Positions 32,029-41,566 are shown, counted from the stretch's first letter. The stretch: 64,000 nucleotides of DNA from Streptomyces sp. SAI-135 (GCF_029893805.1 NZ_JARXYP010000002.1:6138001-6202000); one strand, 5' to 3'. Made by a program: numbers and translations. The notes: a model not told the origin generated them from the letters alone.

Positions 32029-33087
32029 ATGACCCACCAGTGGCGCGGAATCATCGAGGAGTACCGGGACCGGCTGCCCGTCTCCGACAGCACGCCGGTC
32101 GTGACGCTCCGCGAGGGCGGCACGCCCCTCGTGCCCGCGCAGGTGCTCTCCGAGCGCACCGGGTGCGAGGTCCACCTCAAGGTGGAGGGCGCCAACCCCA
32201 CCGGTTCCTTCAAGGACCGCGGCATGACCATGGCCATCACTCGGGCCAAGGAGGAGGGCGCGAAGGCGGTCATCTGCGCCTCCACCGGCAACACCTCGGC
32301 CAGCGCCGCCGCCTACGCCGTACGCGCGGGCATGGTCTCCGCCGTGCTCGTCCCGCAGGGCAAGATCGCGCTCGGCAAGATGGGCCAGGCTCTCGTGCAC
32401 GGCGCGAAGATCCTCCAGGTCGACGGGAACTTCGACGACTGCCTCACCCTGGCCCGTTCGCTGAGCGACAACTACCCGGTGGCACTGGTCAATTCGGTCA
32501 ACCCGGTACGCATCGAGGGCCAGAAGACCGCGGCCTTCGAGATCGTCGACATGCTCGGCGACGCGCCCGACATCCACGTCCTGCCGGTCGGCAACGCCGG
32601 CAACATCACGGCGTACTGGAAGGGCTACAAGGAGTACGCCGCCGACGGCGTGGCCGCGAAGACCCCCCGGATGTGGGGCTTCCAGGCCTCCGGCAGCGCC
32701 CCGATCGTGCGCGGAGAGGTCGTCAAGGACCCCTCGACGATCGCCACCGCCATCCGCATCGGCAACCCGGCCTCCTGGAACTACGCCCTCGCGGCGCGGG
32801 ACGAGTCCGGCGGGTTCATCGACGAGGTGACGGACCGTGAGATCCTGCGCGCCTACCGGCTGTTGGCCGCTCAGGAGGGCGTCTTCGTGGAGCCCGCCTC
32901 CGCCGCCTCGGTGGCCGGTCTGCTGAAGGCCGCCGAGCAGGGCAAGGTCGACCCGGGCCAGAAGATCGTGTGCACGGTCACCGGCAACGGCCTCAAGGAC
33001 CCCGACTGGGCCGTCGCGGGCGCCCCGCAGCCCGTCACCGTGCCGGTCGACGCGGCGACGGCGGCCGAGCGCCTCGGGCTCGCGTAG
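32029..33087 (+). CDS. thrC: Threonine synthase
   Basis: 352 residues. PLP enzyme turning O-phosphohomoserine into threonine. NPTGSFKDRGMTMAI carries the PLP Lys, followed by ASTGNTSASAAAYAVRAGM and the phosphate-binding GNAGNITAYWKG. KIVCTVTGNGLKDPD is near the end. Length is typical of the short actinobacterial type. ATG with GAAGGAG upstream. A 32-bp duplication covers its last codons and stop. Confidence 0.97.
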   Translation: MTHQWRGIIEEYRDRLPVSDSTPVVTLREGGTPLVPAQVLSERTGCEVHLKVEGANPTGSFKDRGMTMAITRAKEEGAKAVICASTGNTSASAAAYAVRAGMVSAVLVPQGKIALGKMGQALVHGAKILQVDGNFDDCLTLARSLSDNYPVALVNSVNPVRIEGQKTAAFEIVDMLGDAPDIHVLPVGNAGNITAYWKGYKEYAADGVAAKTPRMWGFQASGSAPIVRGEVVKDPSTIATAIRIGNPASWNYALAARDESGGFIDEVTDREILRAYRLLAAQEGVFVEPASAASVAGLLKAAEQGKVDPGQKIVCTVTGNGLKDPDWAVAGAPQPVTVPVDAATAAERLGLA

Positions 33088-33124
33088 CAGCGGCGGCCGA
33101 GCGCCTCGGGCTCGCGTAGCAGCG
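33061..33124 (+). repeat. Perfect 32-bp tandem duplication at thrC stop
   Basis: Bases 33061-33092 and 33093-33124 are identical. The first copy contains the thrC stop, so the second adds only non-coding sequence with a duplicate stop. Confidence 0.9.
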
Positions 33125-33378
33125 CGCGGCACCCCTGACGGGCGTACGGCAGGGCCTTCCCCACCGGGGGTGCACAGGGGGCTTACGACACGCATCGTGC
33201 GCCTCCTGTGCGCCCTATGTCGCCACAGAACCTTCCTTCGATAGGCTGTACCGAACCCGCCCGCTGCATATGCCCTCGCGTACAGCGGGGTGCCGCGTCG
33301 TCTCCGCGGTCGGCAGGGTCTTCGTACGTCATCGAATGTCATTCGACAATCACGCAGCTCAAGGAGAGTCATCGAGAG
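33125..33378. other. thrC-thrB intergenic region
   Basis: No gene supported. TAGGCT at about 33242 fits a Streptomyces -10, so thrB may have its own promoter, but no good -35 is placed 17-18 bases upstream. GGAG near 33363 and GAGAG right before ATG 33379 are candidate binding sites for the ribosome. Confidence 0.4.
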
Positions 33379-34308
33379 ATGGCCGGTCCCGCCTTCCGCG
33401 CCGCCGCCGTCCGGGTGCGCGTCCCCGCCACCAGCGCCAACCTCGGCCCGGGCTTCGACGCCCTGGGCCTCTCGCTGGGGCTCTACGACGACGTCGTCGT
33501 CCGGGTGGCCGACTCAGGGCTGCACATCGACATCGCGGGAGAGGGGAGCGACACGCTCCCGCGTGACGAGAACCACCTGCTCGTACGTTCCCTGCGCACC
33601 GCCTTCGACCTGCTGGGCGGCCAGCCGCGCGGCCTGGAGATCGTCTGCGCCAACCGCATCCCGCACGGCCGGGGCCTCGGCTCCTCCTCGGCCGCCATCT
33701 GCGCCGGGATCGTCGCCGCCCGCGCCGTGACCATAGGCGGCGAGGCCCGGCTCGACGACACCGCGCTCCTCGAGCTCGCCACCGAGATCGAGGGCCACCC
33801 CGACAACGTGGCCCCCTGTCTGCTCGGCGGCTTCACGATCGCCTGGATGGAGGCCGGTGCCGCCCGGGCGATCAGGCTGGAGCCGCACGATTCCATCGTT
33901 CCGGTGGTTTTCGTGCCCGGAAAGCCCGTCCTGACCGAGACGGCGCGCGGACTGCTCCCGCGCTCCGTGCCGCACGTCGACGCCGCCGCCAACGCCGGCC
34001 GTGCCGCGCTGCTCGTCGAGGCCCTCACCAGGCGCCCCGAGCTGCTGCTGCCGGCCACCGAGGACCGTCTCCACCAGGAGTACCGCGCCCCCGCCATGCC
34101 GGAGAGCGCCGCACTGGTGGAGCGGCTGCGGGCCGACGGAGTCCCGGCAGTCATCTCGGGAGCGGGGCCCACCGTGCTCGCGCTGGTCGACGCGGACAGC
34201 GCCGACAAGGTGGCCCACCTGGCGGGCGAGGGCTGGGCCGCCAACCGGCTGGACCTCGACGCCCAGGGAGCCTGTGTGCTCCCGCTCGCGGCCGCCAGTG
34301 ACATCTGA
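33379..34308 (+). CDS. thrB: Homoserine kinase
   Basis: 309 residues from ATG 33379. GHMP kinase that phosphorylates homoserine. VRVRVPATSANLGPGFDALG is the substrate-side motif, GRGLGSSSAAICAGI is the ATP-binding glycine/serine loop, and ISGAGPTVLAL near residue 260 is the third GHMP motif. Long upstream in-frame extensions exist but lack conservation and a ribosome-binding site. It completes the homoserine-to-threonine set with hom and thrC. Confidence 0.96.
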   Translation: MAGPAFRAAAVRVRVPATSANLGPGFDALGLSLGLYDDVVVRVADSGLHIDIAGEGSDTLPRDENHLLVRSLRTAFDLLGGQPRGLEIVCANRIPHGRGLGSSSAAICAGIVAARAVTIGGEARLDDTALLELATEIEGHPDNVAPCLLGGFTIAWMEAGAARAIRLEPHDSIVPVVFVPGKPVLTETARGLLPRSVPHVDAAANAGRAALLVEALTRRPELLLPATEDRLHQEYRAPAMPESAALVERLRADGVPAVISGAGPTVLALVDADSADKVAHLAGEGWAANRLDLDAQGACVLPLAAASDI

Positions 34309-34716
34309 GATCCGGCGTGTGCCGGATTTCGAGAGGGGGAATGTTTGTTGGATCCGGTAGTGTTAATCTCAAGTCTGCACCCGACCCCACCATGGCGAGG
34401 TGCTTCACGTCCCCGTCCGGGACAGACATTCTTCCGGGAGCCTCCCAAGCCGCACTGCGTTCCGCACGACGTACATGGGCAGTACCTCGTACGCGAGCAC
34501 TGAGCGACTTGCCGGGCACGCTCCGGAACCGGTGTGACCAAGCCACGTGACACGGACACTCAGTGCCACGGCTCCCGGAAGCGCCGTCACCACATTCCTC
34601 CGCCGTTCAGGCGGACCACCGCCCCGGCACGGTCCACAAGGATGGGACCGACGTCGGACAGCACAAACGGTCGCCGAGCCAGACAGGCCGACGTCCGCTC
34701 CAGGGAAGGACCCTTC
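34309..34716. other. rho upstream leader region
   Basis: About 400 bases without a supported gene. TAGTGT near 34358 could be a -10, but no clear -35 was found. Long leaders before rho allow autoregulation in other bacteria, and this one is long enough. I see no strong hairpin-T-run pair in it. Confidence 0.4.
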
Positions 34717-36744
34717 GTGAGCGACACCACCGATCTGATGGGCGCACGTGTCGAGGAGACCGCTGCCGCGCCCGCCACGGACGCCTCCGCGCCTGCCACC
34801 GGTGCCGGCTCCCGGCGGCGCCGCGGTACCGGCCTCGACGGCATGGTGCTGGCCGAGCTGCAGCAGGTCGCATCCGGCCTCGGTATCAAGGGCACCGCGC
34901 GCATGCGCAAGAGCCAGCTGATCGAGGTCATCAAGGAGGCGCAGGCCGGGGGAGGTGCCGCGGCTCCCAAGGCCGCGTCCTCGCCCGACGGCGACGCCGC
35001 CGAGACCAAGCCGAAGCGCCGCGCCACCTCCAAGGCCCGCACCGGCGAGGCCGCCGAGAAGAAGGCCGAGACGGGCGCCGAGGCCCCCGCCGAGAAGGCC
35101 GTGGCCCAGCAGCAGATCGAGATCCCCGGCCAGCCGGCCGCCGAGCGCGGCGGGGACGACGCCCCCACCGAGCGCCGCCGCCGCCGCGCCACCGCCGAGG
35201 CCGGCGCCCCGGCGGGCAGCCCCGAGACCGTCGCGGCCGAGGCGAAGAGCGAGCCCAAGGCCGAGACGCCCGCGCAGCAGCCGCAGGGCGACGCCGGTGA
35301 CGGCGAGGGCCGTGGCCGCCGCGACCGCCGTGACCGTGGTCGTGACCGCGGTGAGCGCGGCGACCGCGACCGTGGGGACCGTCGCAAGAGCGACGACCAG
35401 CAGGGCGGCGGCCGTCAGGACCGCCAGCAGCAGAACCAGCAGCAGGGCGGCGGCCGTCAGGACCGCCAGCAGCGCGACAACGGCCCGCAGGACGACGACG
35501 ACTTCGAGGGCGGCCGCCGCGGCCGCCGGGGCCGTTACCGCGACCGCCGCGGCCGTCGTGGGCGTGACGAGATGGGCGGCCCGGAGCCGCAGATCAACGA
35601 GGACGACGTCCTGATCCCGGTCGCGGGCATCCTGGACATCCTCGACAACTACGCCTTCATCCGGACCTCGGGCTACCTGCCCGGCCCGAACGACGTGTAC
35701 GTCTCCCTCGCCCAGGTCCGCAAGAACGGCCTGCGCAAGGGCGACCACATCACCGGCGCGGTCCGTCAGCCCAAGGAAGGCGAGCGGCGCGAGAAGTTCA
35801 ACGCGCTGGTCCGCCTGGACTCCGTCAACGGCATGGCGCCCGAACACGGCCGCGGCCGCCCGGAGTTCAACAAGCTGACCCCGCTGTACCCGCAGGACCG
35901 CCTCCGCCTGGAGACGGACCCCGGTGTCCTCACCACCCGCATCATCGACCTCGTCGCGCCGATCGGTAAGGGCCAGCGCGGTCTGATCGTGGCCCCGCCG
36001 AAGACCGGCAAGACCATGATCATGCAGGCGATCGCCAACGCGATCACGCACAACAACCCCGAGTGCCACCTGATGGTCGTCCTGGTCGACGAGCGTCCGG
36101 AAGAGGTCACCGACATGCAGCGGTCGGTCAAGGGCGAGGTCATCTCCTCGACCTTCGACCGCCCCGCCGAGGACCACACCACGGTCGCCGAGCTCGCCAT
36201 CGAGCGCGCCAAGCGTCTGGTGGAGCTGGGCCACGACGTGGTCGTGCTGCTCGACTCGATCACGCGTCTGGGCCGTGCGTACAACCTCGCCGCGCCCGCC
36301 TCCGGCCGCATCCTGTCCGGTGGTGTCGACTCGACCGCGCTGTACCCGCCGAAGCGCTTCTTCGGTGCGGCCCGCAACATCGAGGACGGCGGCTCGCTGA
36401 CCATCCTCGCCACCGCCCTGGTGGACACCGGGTCCCGCATGGACGAGGTGATCTTCGAGGAGTTCAAGGGCACCGGCAACGCCGAGCTCAAGCTCGACCG
36501 GAAGCTCGCCGACAAGCGGATCTTCCCGGCGGTGGACGTGGACGCGTCCGGTACCCGCAAGGAAGAGATCCTGCTCGCTCCCGACGAGCTCGGGATCGTC
36601 TGGAAGCTGCGCCGGGTGCTGCACGCCCTCGACCAGCAGCAGGCGGTGGAGCTGCTCCTCGACAAGATGAAGCAGACGAAGTCGAACGCCGAGTTCCTGA
36701 TGCAGATCCAGAAGACGACGCCGACGCCGGGCAACGGCGACTGA
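34717..36744 (+). CDS. rho: Transcription termination factor Rho, long actinobacterial form
   Basis: 675 residues from GTG 34717 (GGAAGGA upstream), against about 420 in E. coli. The first 40 residues precede a Rho-N SAP-like helix (TGLDGMVLAELQQVASGLGIKG). Residues 85-285 are a large insertion: Ala/Glu/Lys-rich, then Arg/Gly/Asp- and Gln-rich with two GGGRQDRQQ repeats, likely disordered and RNA-binding. The RNA-binding fold follows with YAFIRTSGYLPGPNDVYVSL. The helicase core has P-loop GLIVAPPKTGKTMIMQ, VVLVDERPEEVTDM (Walker B), and LLDSITRLGRAYN. Starts with GTG like many neighbours. Confidence 0.97.
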   Translation: MSDTTDLMGARVEETAAAPATDASAPATGAGSRRRRGTGLDGMVLAELQQVASGLGIKGTARMRKSQLIEVIKEAQAGGGAAAPKAASSPDGDAAETKPKRRATSKARTGEAAEKKAETGAEAPAEKAVAQQQIEIPGQPAAERGGDDAPTERRRRRATAEAGAPAGSPETVAAEAKSEPKAETPAQQPQGDAGDGEGRGRRDRRDRGRDRGERGDRDRGDRRKSDDQQGGGRQDRQQQNQQQGGGRQDRQQRDNGPQDDDDFEGGRRGRRGRYRDRRGRRGRDEMGGPEPQINEDDVLIPVAGILDILDNYAFIRTSGYLPGPNDVYVSLAQVRKNGLRKGDHITGAVRQPKEGERREKFNALVRLDSVNGMAPEHGRGRPEFNKLTPLYPQDRLRLETDPGVLTTRIIDLVAPIGKGQRGLIVAPPKTGKTMIMQAIANAITHNNPECHLMVVLVDERPEEVTDMQRSVKGEVISSTFDRPAEDHTTVAELAIERAKRLVELGHDVVVLLDSITRLGRAYNLAAPASGRILSGGVDSTALYPPKRFFGAARNIEDGGSLTILATALVDTGSRMDEVIFEEFKGTGNAELKLDRKLADKRIFPAVDVDASGTRKEEILLAPDELGIVWKLRRVLHALDQQQAVELLLDKMKQTKSNAEFLMQIQKTTPTPGNGD

Positions 36745-36759
36745 CGTCGAGCGTTCCAG

Positions 36760-36798
36760 AAGAGGGCCGCCCCCCGACTGTCGGGGGGCGGCCCTCTT
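36760..36798 (+). terminator. Strong intrinsic terminator after rho
   Basis: An 18-bp perfect stem (36760-36777 with 36781-36798) with a three-base loop CTG, followed by TGGTTT. The rho gene ends on an intrinsic terminator, which avoids depending on Rho itself. Confidence 0.95.
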
Positions 36799-36866
36799 TG
36801 GTTTACGATCACGCTCTTCGGTCGAATTCTCGATCTGTGAACTTGTGATCCCTAGGGGGGACTTGC

Positions 36867-38681
36867 ATGGGCATACCCATGTCCGGAGGCGCCGGCTGGC
36901 ACAGACGGCGCGCATGGATCGCTCTGCCCGTCGCCGTGGCCGCCGCGCTGCTGGCCACGTCGGCGAACGCCGCCACCGTGGTGCCCGAACCGCAGGCACC
37001 GGCCGCGCCCGCCGCCGTGTCCACGCCGACGCAGGCCGAGCTGAAGCAGCGCATCGCCGAGGCGGCCGCCGTCGTGGACGCCTCCCGCACCGCGACCCGG
37101 ACGCCGACCGGCGGTGGCACGGTCGACTCCACCATCTCGCCGATGATCATCGGCGGTACGACGACCACCATCAGCTCCGCCCCGTGGATGGCCCAGCTCT
37201 GGTACGTCGACAACAAGGGCACCACGGACACCAGCGACGACACCGGCTTCTTCTGCGGCGGCGCGGTCGTCGCGCCGACGAAGATCCTCACCGCCGCACA
37301 CTGCGTCAAGGGCGCGAACTGGGCCAACGGCGGCACCGTGGTGACCGGGGCCACCCAGCTGCTCTCCGAGAACGGCGACCTGCACGGCGGTACCGCCACG
37401 GCCGTGCTGCGGCAGTGGTACCACCCGTCGTACAACGAGGACACCATCGACAACGACATCGCGGTCCTGACCCTGGCGGCTCCCGTCAAGGCGACCCCGA
37501 TCCGTATGACGACGTCCACGGACACCGCCTCCTACGACCCCGCCACGACCGGCGCCAAGACCGCCAAGGTCTACGGCTGGGGCCGCACCAGCTCCACCAG
37601 CGACGCCATCTCCGAGACGCTGAAGACGGCCACGCTGCCCATCAAGTCGGACACGACCTGCGCCGCGGCCTACGGTTCCTGGTTCATCAAGGGGCACATG
37701 ACGTGCGCGGGCCCGGCCGCCAGCGGCAGCGACGCCGGTACGACCGCCATCTGCAGCGGTGACTCCGGCGGCCCCCTCGTCGTGAACGGGCGGATCGTCG
37801 GCGTCGTCTCCTGGAACGTGACGGACTGCGTCGCCAAGGGCGCCTACAGCGTCTTCACCAAGGTCAGCAAGTACGTCGGCGCCGCCTACCCGCGCATCGA
37901 CGACACCAACCTGAACTTCGACCACAAGGCCGACCTGTGGGTGCGCAACTCCTCCACCAAGGTCGGCTACGAGCTGGACTCCAAGGGCACCACCCTGGCC
38001 GCCCGGCAGTCCTGGGGCGACTGGAACGGCGTGAACCTGGTCCGGCAGACCGACCTAAACCGGGACGGCTACCAGGACCTCGTGTACCGCGTCTCCGCCA
38101 CCGGTGACGTCTACTGGCTGCGGTTCGTCCCGTCGTCCACCGGAGGCGCCTGGGCGGCTCCGAAGAAGGTCTTCACCGACTGGCGGACCCGCACCCGGAT
38201 CGTCACGCCCGGTGACGTGACCGGCGACTACAAGGCCGACCTGCTCTCGGTCGACTCCGGGGGCGTCCTGTGGATCTACCCGGGCAGGGGTGACGGCAGC
38301 TTCGCCACCCGGGTGAAGGTCGGCGGCGGCTGGAGCCAGTACAACTTCCTGCTGGGCCACGGCGACTTCACCGGCGACGGCAAGGCGGACGTGCTCGCCC
38401 GCAACAAGAGCACCGGCGACGTCTACCTGTACAAGGGCACCGGCAAGGCCGGCACGGGCGTCTTCGCGGCCCGGGTCAAGGTGCGCAACTGGAGCAGCAC
38501 GACGTACAACGCCTTCGACGCCGTCGGTGACATCACCGGCGACGGCAGGGCCGACCTCGTGGCCCGCACCCCGGGCGGCACGCTCTACCTGTACAAGGGC
38601 ACCGGCAAGGCGACCAGCGAGATCTTCGCCACAAGGACCAGCCTGGGCACCGGTTTCCAGCAGTACGACATCTTTGGCTGA
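36867..38681 (+). CDS. Secreted trypsin-like serine protease with FG-GAP repeats
   Basis: 604 residues. A Sec signal peptide with two Arg (residues 1-36) ends in ATSANA|AT. The trypsin domain (about residues 90-345) has all three catalytic residues: His in LTAAHCV, Asp in DNDIAVLTL, and Ser in CSGDSGGPLV. Four or more FG-GAP/VCBS repeats follow, each with a calcium-loop pattern such as DLNRDGYQDLVY, DVTGDYKADLL, DFTGDGKADVLARN, and DITGDGRADLVART. They end in YLYKGTGKA-type strands. These may bind polymer or help folding outside the cell. ATG at 36867 with AGGGGGG upstream. Monocistronic between two hairpins. Confidence 0.94.
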   Translation: MGIPMSGGAGWHRRRAWIALPVAVAAALLATSANAATVVPEPQAPAAPAAVSTPTQAELKQRIAEAAAVVDASRTATRTPTGGGTVDSTISPMIIGGTTTTISSAPWMAQLWYVDNKGTTDTSDDTGFFCGGAVVAPTKILTAAHCVKGANWANGGTVVTGATQLLSENGDLHGGTATAVLRQWYHPSYNEDTIDNDIAVLTLAAPVKATPIRMTTSTDTASYDPATTGAKTAKVYGWGRTSSTSDAISETLKTATLPIKSDTTCAAAYGSWFIKGHMTCAGPAASGSDAGTTAICSGDSGGPLVVNGRIVGVVSWNVTDCVAKGAYSVFTKVSKYVGAAYPRIDDTNLNFDHKADLWVRNSSTKVGYELDSKGTTLAARQSWGDWNGVNLVRQTDLNRDGYQDLVYRVSATGDVYWLRFVPSSTGGAWAAPKKVFTDWRTRTRIVTPGDVTGDYKADLLSVDSGGVLWIYPGRGDGSFATRVKVGGGWSQYNFLLGHGDFTGDGKADVLARNKSTGDVYLYKGTGKAGTGVFAARVKVRNWSSTTYNAFDAVGDITGDGRADLVARTPGGTLYLYKGTGKATSEIFATRTSLGTGFQQYDIFG

Positions 38682-38719
38682 AACCGCTGGTGAACAGGGC
38701 TTGCCCTGATTCTCCCGTG

Positions 38720-38760
38720 ACGTGCTGTGACCGCTGCTTCACGTGGTGGTCACAGCACGT
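38720..38760 (+). terminator. Inverted repeat after the protease gene
   Basis: ACGTGCTGTGACC pairs perfectly with GGTCACAGCACGT around a 15-base loop, 40 bases past the protease stop. Probably a terminator. It could also be an operator for the LCP gene 130 bases further on. Confidence 0.6.
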
Positions 38761-38887
38761 CGTGCAACCCTTTCTCGAGTTTCCCCGTCTGACCAGGCGG
38801 AGCGAACATGGTGCGGTACGGGTCTTCTGCGACCACGTCTGACCCTGAAAACAGGGGGTAACCGACCGGACGAGATTCGAGGAGCAC

Positions 38888-39994
38888 ATGTCAGCCGAGA
38901 GCACGCCGATACCCGGACAACCGGGTGGCAAGGGACGCCGCCGCAAACCCCGCAGCAAGGGGCGCACGGGCCTGCTGGTCGCCGCCTGGGTCGCCGCGGG
39001 GATCGTCGTGGTGGGCGGCACCGGGGCCGGCTACGTGTACTTCAAGCTCAACGGCAACATCAAGAGCGTCGACATCGACCAGATGCTCGGCACCGAGCGG
39101 CCCACGAAGGCCGACAACGGCTCCGAGAACATCCTCGTCCTGGGCTCGGACACCCGCTCCGGCTCCAACAGGAAGCTCGGCGGCGGCACCGACGACGGCA
39201 GCGCCCGCTCCGACACCGCGATGATCATCCACGTGTACGAGGGCCACAAGAAGGCCACCGTGGTCTCCATCCCGCGCGACACCCTGATCGACCGCCCGGA
39301 GTGCACCGACACCGACGGCAAGGAGCACGACGCCGCGACGGACGTCATGTTCAACTCCGCGTACACAACCGGTGGCGCGGCCTGTGCCGTCAAGACCGTC
39401 GAGACCATGACCGACATCCGCATGGACCACTACCTGGAGGTCGACTTCAGCGGCTTCGAGAAGCTGGTCGACGAGCTCGGCGGGGTCACGGTCACCACCA
39501 CCGAGAACATCAGGGACACGGACAGCCACCTCGACCTCGAGGCCGGCACGCACGAGCTCACCGGTGCCCAGGCCCTCGGTCTCGTCCGCACCCGGCACGG
39601 CGTCGGCGACGGCTCCGACCTCGGCCGCATCCAGCTCCAGCAGGCCTTCATCAAGGCGCTGGTCAAGCAAGTCGAGAGCGTCGGCGTGCTGACCAACCCC
39701 AAGAAGCTGTACGACCTCGCCGACACCGCCACCAAGGCCGTCACCACCGACTCCGACCTCGGCTCGGTCAACTCCCTGGTCTCCTTCGCGAGCGGCCTCA
39801 AGGGCATCAGCCCGTCGGACATGACCATGGTCACCATGCCGGTCCGCTACGACCCGGCGAACCCGAACCGGGTCATCGTGCAGGACGCCAAGGCCCGGCA
39901 GATCTGGACGGCCCTGGAGAACGACCGGCCGGTCCCGAGGTCCGCCACCGAAGGCACGGCCACCGGCCAGGCCAAGGGCGTCGTGACCTCCTGA
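38888..39994 (+). CDS. LytR-CpsA-Psr (LCP) family cell-wall glycopolymer ligase
   Basis: 368 residues. A short Arg/Lys-rich cytoplasmic start, one membrane helix (about residues 30-50), then an extracellular LCP domain: ILVLGSDTR, SDTAMIIHV, VVSIPRDTLID (the Arg/Asp lipid-pyrophosphate site), VDELGGV, and LTGAQALGLVRTRH followed by DLGRIQLQQAFIKAL. LCP enzymes attach teichoic acid-like or other glycopolymers to peptidoglycan. It may act with the WecA/TagO-type transferase 5 kb downstream. ATG with GAGGAG upstream. Confidence 0.94.
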   Translation: MSAESTPIPGQPGGKGRRRKPRSKGRTGLLVAAWVAAGIVVVGGTGAGYVYFKLNGNIKSVDIDQMLGTERPTKADNGSENILVLGSDTRSGSNRKLGGGTDDGSARSDTAMIIHVYEGHKKATVVSIPRDTLIDRPECTDTDGKEHDAATDVMFNSAYTTGGAACAVKTVETMTDIRMDHYLEVDFSGFEKLVDELGGVTVTTTENIRDTDSHLDLEAGTHELTGAQALGLVRTRHGVGDGSDLGRIQLQQAFIKALVKQVESVGVLTNPKKLYDLADTATKAVTTDSDLGSVNSLVSFASGLKGISPSDMTMVTMPVRYDPANPNRVIVQDAKARQIWTALENDRPVPRSATEGTATGQAKGVVTS

Positions 39995-40125
39995 GGGAAT
40001 AGACAGCGGCACCCCCTCGTTTTGGGGGATGCGGCCAGTGCTGGCAGACTGGTACGTCGGCCCCGGTTCACGCTCCCGCAGCCCGCGGTGGCGACCCGGT
40101 GCCCTCCCGGAACATAGGAGACACC

Positions 40126-40344
40126 TTGAAGCGCGACATCCACCCCGAGTACGTCGAGACGCAGGTCAGCTGCACCTGTGGCGCGTCGTTCACCACCCGC
40201 AGCACGATCTCCAGCGGCACCATCCGTGCCGAGGTCTGCTCCGAGTGCCACCCGTTCTACACGGGCAAGCAGAAGATCCTCGACACCGGTGGCCGTGTGG
40301 CCCGCTTCGAGGCCCGCTTCGGCAAGGCTGCTGCCAAGAAGTAG
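40126..40344 (+). CDS. rpmE: 50S ribosomal protein L31, zinc-binding form
   Basis: 72 residues from TTG 40126, with GGAGA six bases upstream. The start KRDIHPEY is universal in L31. The zinc ribbon is intact: Cys at VSCTCG and CSECHPF. Streptomyces also carry a zinc-free paralogue used when zinc is scarce, so this should be the normal form. No gene lies between it and prfA, but a terminator separates them. Confidence 0.97.
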   Translation: MKRDIHPEYVETQVSCTCGASFTTRSTISSGTIRAEVCSECHPFYTGKQKILDTGGRVARFEARFGKAAAKK

Positions 40345-40354
40345 CGAGCCACCA

Positions 40355-40404
40355 GCGCCGGTCCACGCCGCACTCCTCGGAGTGCGCCGGGACCGGCGTT
40401 TTTG
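40355..40404 (+). terminator. Intrinsic terminator between rpmE and prfA
   Basis: GCGCCGGTCC pairs with GGACCGGCG, and an inner CGCACTCC/GGAGTGCG pair continues the stem. It is followed by TTTTT. Confidence 0.9.
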
Positions 40405-40448
40405 GTCGCCCGCCCACCCACTTTCTTTACGCAGTTCAGGAGCCCAAG

Positions 40449-41525
40449 ATGTTCGAGGCCGTCGAGGAACTCGTCGGTGAGCACGCCGACCTGGAGAAGA
40501 AGCTCGCCGACCCGTCGGTCCACTCCGACCAGGCCAACGCGCGCAAGCTGAACAAGCGCTACGCCGAGCTCACCCCGATCGTCGCCACGTACCGCTCCTG
40601 GAAGCAGACCGGCGACGACATCGAGACGGCGAAGGAACTCGCCGCCGACGACCCGGACTTCGCGGCCGAGGTCAAGGAGCTCTCCGAGCAGCGCGAGACG
40701 CTGACGGAGAAGCTGCGGCTGCTCCTCGTCCCGCGGGACCCGAGTGACGACAAGGACGTCATCCTGGAGATCAAGGCCGGCGCCGGCGGTGACGAGTCGG
40801 CCCTGTTCGCCGGTGACCTCCTGCGCATGTACCTCCGGTACGCCGAGCGCGTCGGCTGGAAGACCGAGATCATCGACGCCACCGAGTCCGAGCTGGGCGG
40901 CTACAAGGACGTCCAGGTCGCCGTGAAGACCAAGGGCGGCCAGGGCGCCACCGAGCCCGGCCAGGGCGTGTGGGCCCGCCTGAAGTACGAGGGCGGGGTG
41001 CACCGGGTGCAGCGCGTGCCCGCCACCGAGTCCCAGGGCCGGATCCACACCTCCGCGGCCGGTGTGCTGGTCACGCCCGAGGCGGAGGAGGTCGACGTCG
41101 AGATCAACCCCAACGACCTGCGCATCGACGTCTACCGCTCCTCCGGTCCCGGCGGGCAGTCCGTCAACACGACCGACTCCGCCGTGCGCATCACCCACAT
41201 CCCCACCGGGGTAGTCGCCTCCTGCCAGAACGAGAAGAGCCAGCTGCAGAACAAGGAGCAGGCCCTGCGTATCCTGCGCTCCAGGCTGCTCGCGGCGGCG
41301 CAGGAGGAGGCGGAGCGCAATGCCGCCGACGCCCGGCGCAGCCAGGTCCGCACCGTCGACCGCTCCGAGAAGATCCGCACGTACAACTTCCCGGAGAACC
41401 GCATCTCGGACCACCGTGTCGGCTTCAAGTCGTACAACCTGGACCAGGTCCTGGACGGCGACCTCGACGCGGTGATCCAGGCCTGCGTCGACGCGGACTC
41501 GGCAGCGAAACTGGCAGCTGCCTGA
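40449..41525 (+). CDS. prfA: Peptide chain release factor 1
   Basis: 358 residues. It ends translation at UAA and UAG. The GGQ loop that enters the peptidyl-transferase centre is SSGPGGQSVNTTDSA, about residue 235. The helical N-terminal domain and the C-terminal IRTYNFPENRISDHR are typical. The Gln of GGQ is methylated by the product of the next gene, prmC. The start ATG has only GCCCAAG before it, so its site is weak. Confidence 0.98.
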   Translation: MFEAVEELVGEHADLEKKLADPSVHSDQANARKLNKRYAELTPIVATYRSWKQTGDDIETAKELAADDPDFAAEVKELSEQRETLTEKLRLLLVPRDPSDDKDVILEIKAGAGGDESALFAGDLLRMYLRYAERVGWKTEIIDATESELGGYKDVQVAVKTKGGQGATEPGQGVWARLKYEGGVHRVQRVPATESQGRIHTSAAGVLVTPEAEEVDVEINPNDLRIDVYRSSGPGGQSVNTTDSAVRITHIPTGVVASCQNEKSQLQNKEQALRILRSRLLAAAQEEAERNAADARRSQVRTVDRSEKIRTYNFPENRISDHRVGFKSYNLDQVLDGDLDAVIQACVDADSAAKLAAA

Positions 41526-41566
41526 CAGGCACCTACGCACGACCGAGTACGACACGGAGGACTTGC

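Noticed and set aside
30784..33372. 862-codon minus-strand frame opposite hom and thrC
   Set aside because: Antisense of two certain genes, typical of GC-rich DNA.
34405..36999. 864-codon minus-strand frame opposite rho
   Set aside because: Antisense to rho, low complexity, no motif. Rho is certain on the plus strand.
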